From contig JBGUVL010000033.1 in assembly GCA_045134375.1 (NCBI GenBank), positions 26,165 to 90,164 of the forward strand: a DNA stretch of 64,000 nt, written 5' to 3'. Position numbers and translations under genes: made by a program. Below the pieces are notes generated by a model, which was not told where the DNA came from, searched no databases, and worked only from the letters and a program-made list of their open reading frames with translations. Source of the DNA: JBGUVL01 sp045134375. GTDB lineage: Bacteria > Bacillota_I > Bacilli_A > Erysipelotrichales > Erysipelotrichaceae. Numbering within the stretch: the first letter of the stretch is position 1; each line of letters begins with the position of its first letter. This document shows, piece after piece, positions 61,325-64,000 of this stretch.

Positions 61325-61842
61325 TTTCATTAACTTTGCCTCTTAATGAGGAAAAATGTAGACAATTAAAAGTGGGCGATTTCGTTTCTTTGAGCGGAAC
61401 TATTTATACGGCTCGAGACGCAGCACATAAACGATTGTGTGAAATGTTGGATCGTGGAGAACCTTTGCCATTTTCGTTAGAGAATGCGGTAATCTATTAT
61501 GTTGGTCCAACCCCAACAGCTCCAGGAAAGGTGTTTGGTAGTGCTGGGCCTACGACAAGTATGCGTATGGATGCTTATGCTCCCCGTCTTTATGACTTAG
61601 GAGTAAAAGCAACGATTGGAAAGGGATATCGTACCCAAGCGGTGGTGGATGCTATCCAAAGAAATCACGGACTTTATATGGTGGCTATTGGTGGCGCAGG
61701 AGCGTTACTAAGCAAATCCATTGTAAAAGCCGAAATGATTGCGTTTGAAGATTTGGGTGCAGAAGCAATTCAAAAATTGGAGGTAAAAGATTTCCCGGTA
61801 ACCGTTGCAATTGACAGTGAAGGAAGTAATATTTATGAATAA
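61321..61842 (+). CDS. Class I fumarate hydratase, beta subunit
   Basis: The 173-residue protein matches the C-terminal domain of class I fumarase. GPTPTAPGKVFGSAGPTTSMRMDAYAPRLYDLG and GKGYRTQAVVDAI, then GGAGALLSKSIV, are diagnostic. It works with the alpha subunit to hydrate fumarate to malate. In Gram-negatives the two parts are fused; the split arrangement is usual in Firmicutes and archaea. Its stop overlaps the cutC start. Confidence 0.9.
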   Translation: MISLTLPLNEEKCRQLKVGDFVSLSGTIYTARDAAHKRLCEMLDRGEPLPFSLENAVIYYVGPTPTAPGKVFGSAGPTTSMRMDAYAPRLYDLGVKATIGKGYRTQAVVDAIQRNHGLYMVAIGGAGALLSKSIVKAEMIAFEDLGAEAIQKLEVKDFPVTVAIDSEGSNIYE

Positions 61843-62578
61843 AATTTTAGAAGTGTGCTGTGGCTCTTATTTGGATGCACTAGAAGCAGAAAAAGGGGGA
61901 GCAAAAAGAATTGAATTGAACAGTGCGCTGCATTTGGGTGGATTGACACCTTCTTTATCGAATTTAGTGTTAACGAAACAGAATACAAATTTAAATGTCA
62001 TTTGTATGGTGAGAAATAGAGCAGGTGGATTTTGTTATGACAAACAAGATTTGGAATGTATGTTTTATGATGCGAAAATGATGTTGGAGCATGGAGCTGA
62101 TGGTCTTGCGTTTGGTTTTTTGAAAGAAGATAAAAGTATTGATATCGAGTTGACGACCAAAATGGTAGAATTAGTGCATGAGTATCACAAAGAAGCGGTT
62201 TTTCATCGAGCGATTGATGTGTGTTCATGTTATGAAGATAGTTTTCCCGAATTGATCGCATGTGGTGTGGATCGTGTATTAACAAGTGGTTCCTATGTAA
62301 GAGCGATTGAAGGGGTCGATCGCATTCGTAAAATGCAACAGCAGTATGGGGATCAAATTGAAATACTAGTAGGTTGTGGTATTGATGAAACAAATGCGGA
62401 TTACGTATTGATCAATGCGGGTGTTTCACAAATTCATTCGAGTTGTAAATGTATTCGCCATGATCCTACTAGTTCTAACTATGGTGTTAATTTTTCGTAT
62501 ATTGAAACCAATAAATATCACGTGGTTGACAAGGAACGTGTAAAAACCATGATGGAAGTTATCGATAAGATAAAATAA
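61835..62578 (+). CDS. cutC: CutC family protein (copper homeostasis/unknown)
   Basis: The 247-residue TIM-barrel protein matches CutC: MNKILEVCCGSYLDALEAEKGGAKRIELNSALHLGGLTPS is the N-terminal hallmark, and FHRAIDVC and GVDRVLTSGSYVRA follow, with a final HSSCKCIR. Copper homeostasis was proposed in E. coli but is disputed. ATG 61835 has AGGAAG upstream and overlaps the fumarase stop. No terminator is clear afterwards. Confidence 0.9.
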   Translation: MNKILEVCCGSYLDALEAEKGGAKRIELNSALHLGGLTPSLSNLVLTKQNTNLNVICMVRNRAGGFCYDKQDLECMFYDAKMMLEHGADGLAFGFLKEDKSIDIELTTKMVELVHEYHKEAVFHRAIDVCSCYEDSFPELIACGVDRVLTSGSYVRAIEGVDRIRKMQQQYGDQIEILVGCGIDETNADYVLINAGVSQIHSSCKCIRHDPTSSNYGVNFSYIETNKYHVVDKERVKTMMEVIDKIK

Positions 62579-62639
62579 CTTATGAAAGATCGGATGAAAT
62601 GAAAAAATGTTTTTTTCTTATTTTGTTTGATCTTTTTTT

Positions 62640-63523
62640 ATTGCACTTGTAAATGGATTCAATAATGGAAAAGATCATTGCAAGCATCACCTTATTAAAA
62701 TAGAAGATAAAAAGTTGAAAGGAATGTATGGTAAGTAAAAAATTAAAAGAAATCCGTATTATACCAAAGGCAAAAGTTAGGCCTTTGAAATTCAGTACAT
62801 CTATGAAGCTGAATGCGTTCATAGAAACTTAAATACAAACAACGCACTGGCTCTTGACTTGGGTATAAATAATCTTGTTACTGCTGTATCAAGTAATGGG
62901 AAAACGTTCATCATTGATGACAGAAGACTTAAATCCATAAACCAATGGTAAAACAAGCGTAATGCACATTTACAATCAATCAAAGACAAACAGCATTTTG
63001 GCAAAAAGACTACAAACAGGCAAAAAGCAATTGCTCGAGACCGTAACAATAAGGTCAATGATTAATGAAGAAAGCGGCTCGTAAAGTCATAGATTATTGT
63101 ATTGCGAATGACAGGGGTACTTTTGTTGTTGGTTATAATGAGACATTCCAAAGAAGTAGTGATATAGGAAAGTCTAATAATCAGACCTTTGTAAATATCC
63201 CTTATGGTCAGCTACGCTCTACATTAGAGAATCTTTGCCAGCGAAATGGTATAGTATTTGTAAAACAGGAAGAAAGCTATACATCAAAATTATCATTTTG
63301 GGATAAAAACGAGATCCCGGTTTACAATAACGATAACACTAAAGAATATGTATTTAGAGGCAAAAGAATACATCGTGGAATGAATCAGTGCGCAAATGGA
63401 AAATTGATAAATGAAGATGTAAATGGAGCATTAAATATCTTACGAAAAAGTAATATTGTGTCCCTTGAGGGACTATACACTAGGGGCGAAGAGGACACGC
63501 CCATAAGAATAAGGATTGCCTAA
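62640..63523 (+). pseudogene. tnpB: Decayed IS200/IS605-type transposon gene tnpB
   Basis: Reading the plus strand from about 62640 gives TnpB-like sequence in one frame to 63062: KHHLIKIEDKKLKGMYGK, then LALDLGINNLVTAVSSNG (RuvC I, with DLGINN), SINQW and RDRNNKVND. It is broken by TAA or TAG codons near 62736 (after YGK), 62780 and 62948, and by a one-base loss near 63062. The next frame (63065-63523) continues with MKKAARKVIDYC and keeps RuvC III (NEDVNGALNILRK). The N-terminus is missing and no tnpA is present. It is not functional as a protein. Confidence 0.85.
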
Positions 63524-63608
63524 TAATAGGTGGAAACTTAAATATCAAACTTCTTAGAAAGAGCCGAAGGCTCTACGAAGTCCACTCCTTTAGGTGGGGG
63601 GAGTTCAC
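63460..63608 (+). mobile_element. IS200/IS605 right end with probable omega (reRNA) scaffold
   Basis: After the tnpB remnant lie a small hairpin GAGCCGAAGGCTC (63561-63573) and a second hairpin around CCACTCCTTTAGGTGG ending GAGTTCAC at 63601-63608. A stem with these bases and the TTCAC end are typical of IS605 right ends, which also encode the TnpB guide RNA scaffold. The following bases would be the guide of an intact element. The left end is not identified. Confidence 0.6.
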
Positions 63609-63776
63609 TCTATTTATGAAGGATAAGATTGGAAAAGTAGTAGTGATCAAAATGATGGTAAAAGATAAAATAACATTGTTGTACAAAAAAGGGAAAAATT
63701 TGATTGCTATAAGCAAGGTCATACAAAAGAAGTAAAAACCACGAAATATTGAGCAAAACTAGTCATTGAAATAGGG

Positions 63777-63782
63777 TATAAT
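63777..63782 (+). promoter_or_regulatory. Possible -10 box of the last gene
   Basis: TATAAT lies 18 bases before the cre-like site; no convincing -35 box is present. Confidence 0.35.
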
Positions 63783-63800
63783 AATGGTATTCTATAAGTA

Positions 63801-63814
63801 AGGAAGCGCTTTCA
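63801..63814 (+). promoter_or_regulatory. cre-like CcpA site
   Basis: AGGAAGCGCTTTCA differs at two of 14 positions from the idealised cre palindrome TGAAAGCGCTTTCA. It is about 13 bases after the predicted transcription start, a typical position for CcpA repression. Confidence 0.6.
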
Positions 63815-63852
63815 AAAAAAGAAAATTCAAAATGAAGAAGATAGGAGAAAAA

Positions 63853-64000
63853 ATGATGAGAGTTGAACAAAACTATTTATTGCTTGATTCGAACGAAAAA
63901 ATTGATTTAAAATAGGTGAAGAAAAGCGAAATTGTGATAGAGTCTGTTCCAAAAAGTGGATCTTCCACATTTCTTAATGCAACAGCAAATGCATTATGCA
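63853..64000 (+). pseudogene. Interrupted reading frame at the right edge
   Basis: ATG 63853 or 63856 has AGGAG five or eight bases upstream and reads 20 codons to a TAG at 63913-63915. The same frame resumes at GTG 63916 and stays open to the window end (VKKSEIVIESVPKSGSS then TFLNATANALC). This is either a gene with an in-frame stop or two short frames cut by the window edge. No family recognised. Its cre-like site suggests a carbon-source gene. Confidence 0.3.

Noticed and set aside
63065..63523. A functional 152-residue protein
   Set aside because: It is the C-terminal half of TnpB after a frameshift, so it is treated as part of the pseudogene.
1..64000. CRISPR arrays, tRNA and rRNA genes, prophage
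   Set aside because: I saw no regularly spaced direct repeats, no tRNA cloverleaf or rRNA sequence, and no phage structural genes.

Overview
The window is a chromosomal segment of an AT-rich, low-GC Gram-positive bacterium. It carries a delta subunit of RNA polymerase beside argS, a DarA-type cyclic-di-AMP receptor, L-lactate dehydrogenase, class III (anaerobic) ribonucleotide reductase, a lipoteichoic-acid-synthase-like enzyme and AGGAGG-type ribosome binding sites. The gene set and codon use fit a fermentative gut Firmicute, most likely of the Erysipelotrichia type. That assignment is inference; the window has no rRNA or tRNA gene to confirm it.

Layout. 1-5.5 kb: end of an ABC permease, a D-aminoacylase, a TetR regulator with a lactaldehyde-reductase-like dehydrogenase, a patatin phospholipase and darA. 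5.5-13.5 kb: an EamA transporter, a class A PBP with a probable TTG start, DUF1934-argS-rpoE, azlCD and gpmI. 13.6-25.8 kb: Xaa-Pro peptidase, acetyltransferases, a PatB/MalY lyase, a divergent TetR/SDR pair, GH13 amylase with murI, a large glycosidase-like protein and an XRE regulator with a small partner. 25.9-34.1 kb: ldh, small membrane proteins, lactate permease, ispF and nrdDG. 34.2-39.5 kb: an MFS efflux gene with an elaborate leader, pheA plus an aminotransferase, and mntP behind a manganese riboswitch, then luxS. 39.6-45.1 kb: a large FtsX-type ABC exporter and an LTA-synthase-like protein.

45.2-52.95 kb is the centrepiece: a seven-gene minus-strand operon aroB-aroC-aroE/aroK fusion-two DAHP synthases-aroA-tyrA. 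Its 5' leader holds a promoter, a 12-residue leader peptide in which six residues are Phe or Tyr (MDFNKKYYFYFE), a long hairpin and an intrinsic terminator before aroB. This is the anatomy of ribosome-mediated transcription attenuation, known from proteobacterial phe/trp operons and unexpected here, where T-box control would be the usual expectation. pheA and an aminotransferase lie separately at 35.8-38.1 kb, so together the two loci cover nearly the whole route to Phe and Tyr. Dehydroquinate dehydratase is not seen in the window.

53.2-64 kb: dtd-folD-DUF951; an sdpR/sdpI-like pair whose promoter is bracketed by two matching palindromes; a decayed DJ-1-like gene; MATE, Mrp and HD proteins; a malic enzyme-fumarase operon with cutC; a decayed IS200/IS605-type tnpB that keeps its right end (probable omega RNA); and at the edge a cre-like CcpA site before an interrupted reading frame. 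Other regulatory candidates are a 23-codon upstream ORF with mutually exclusive hairpins before the MFS gene, and competing hairpins before ispF.
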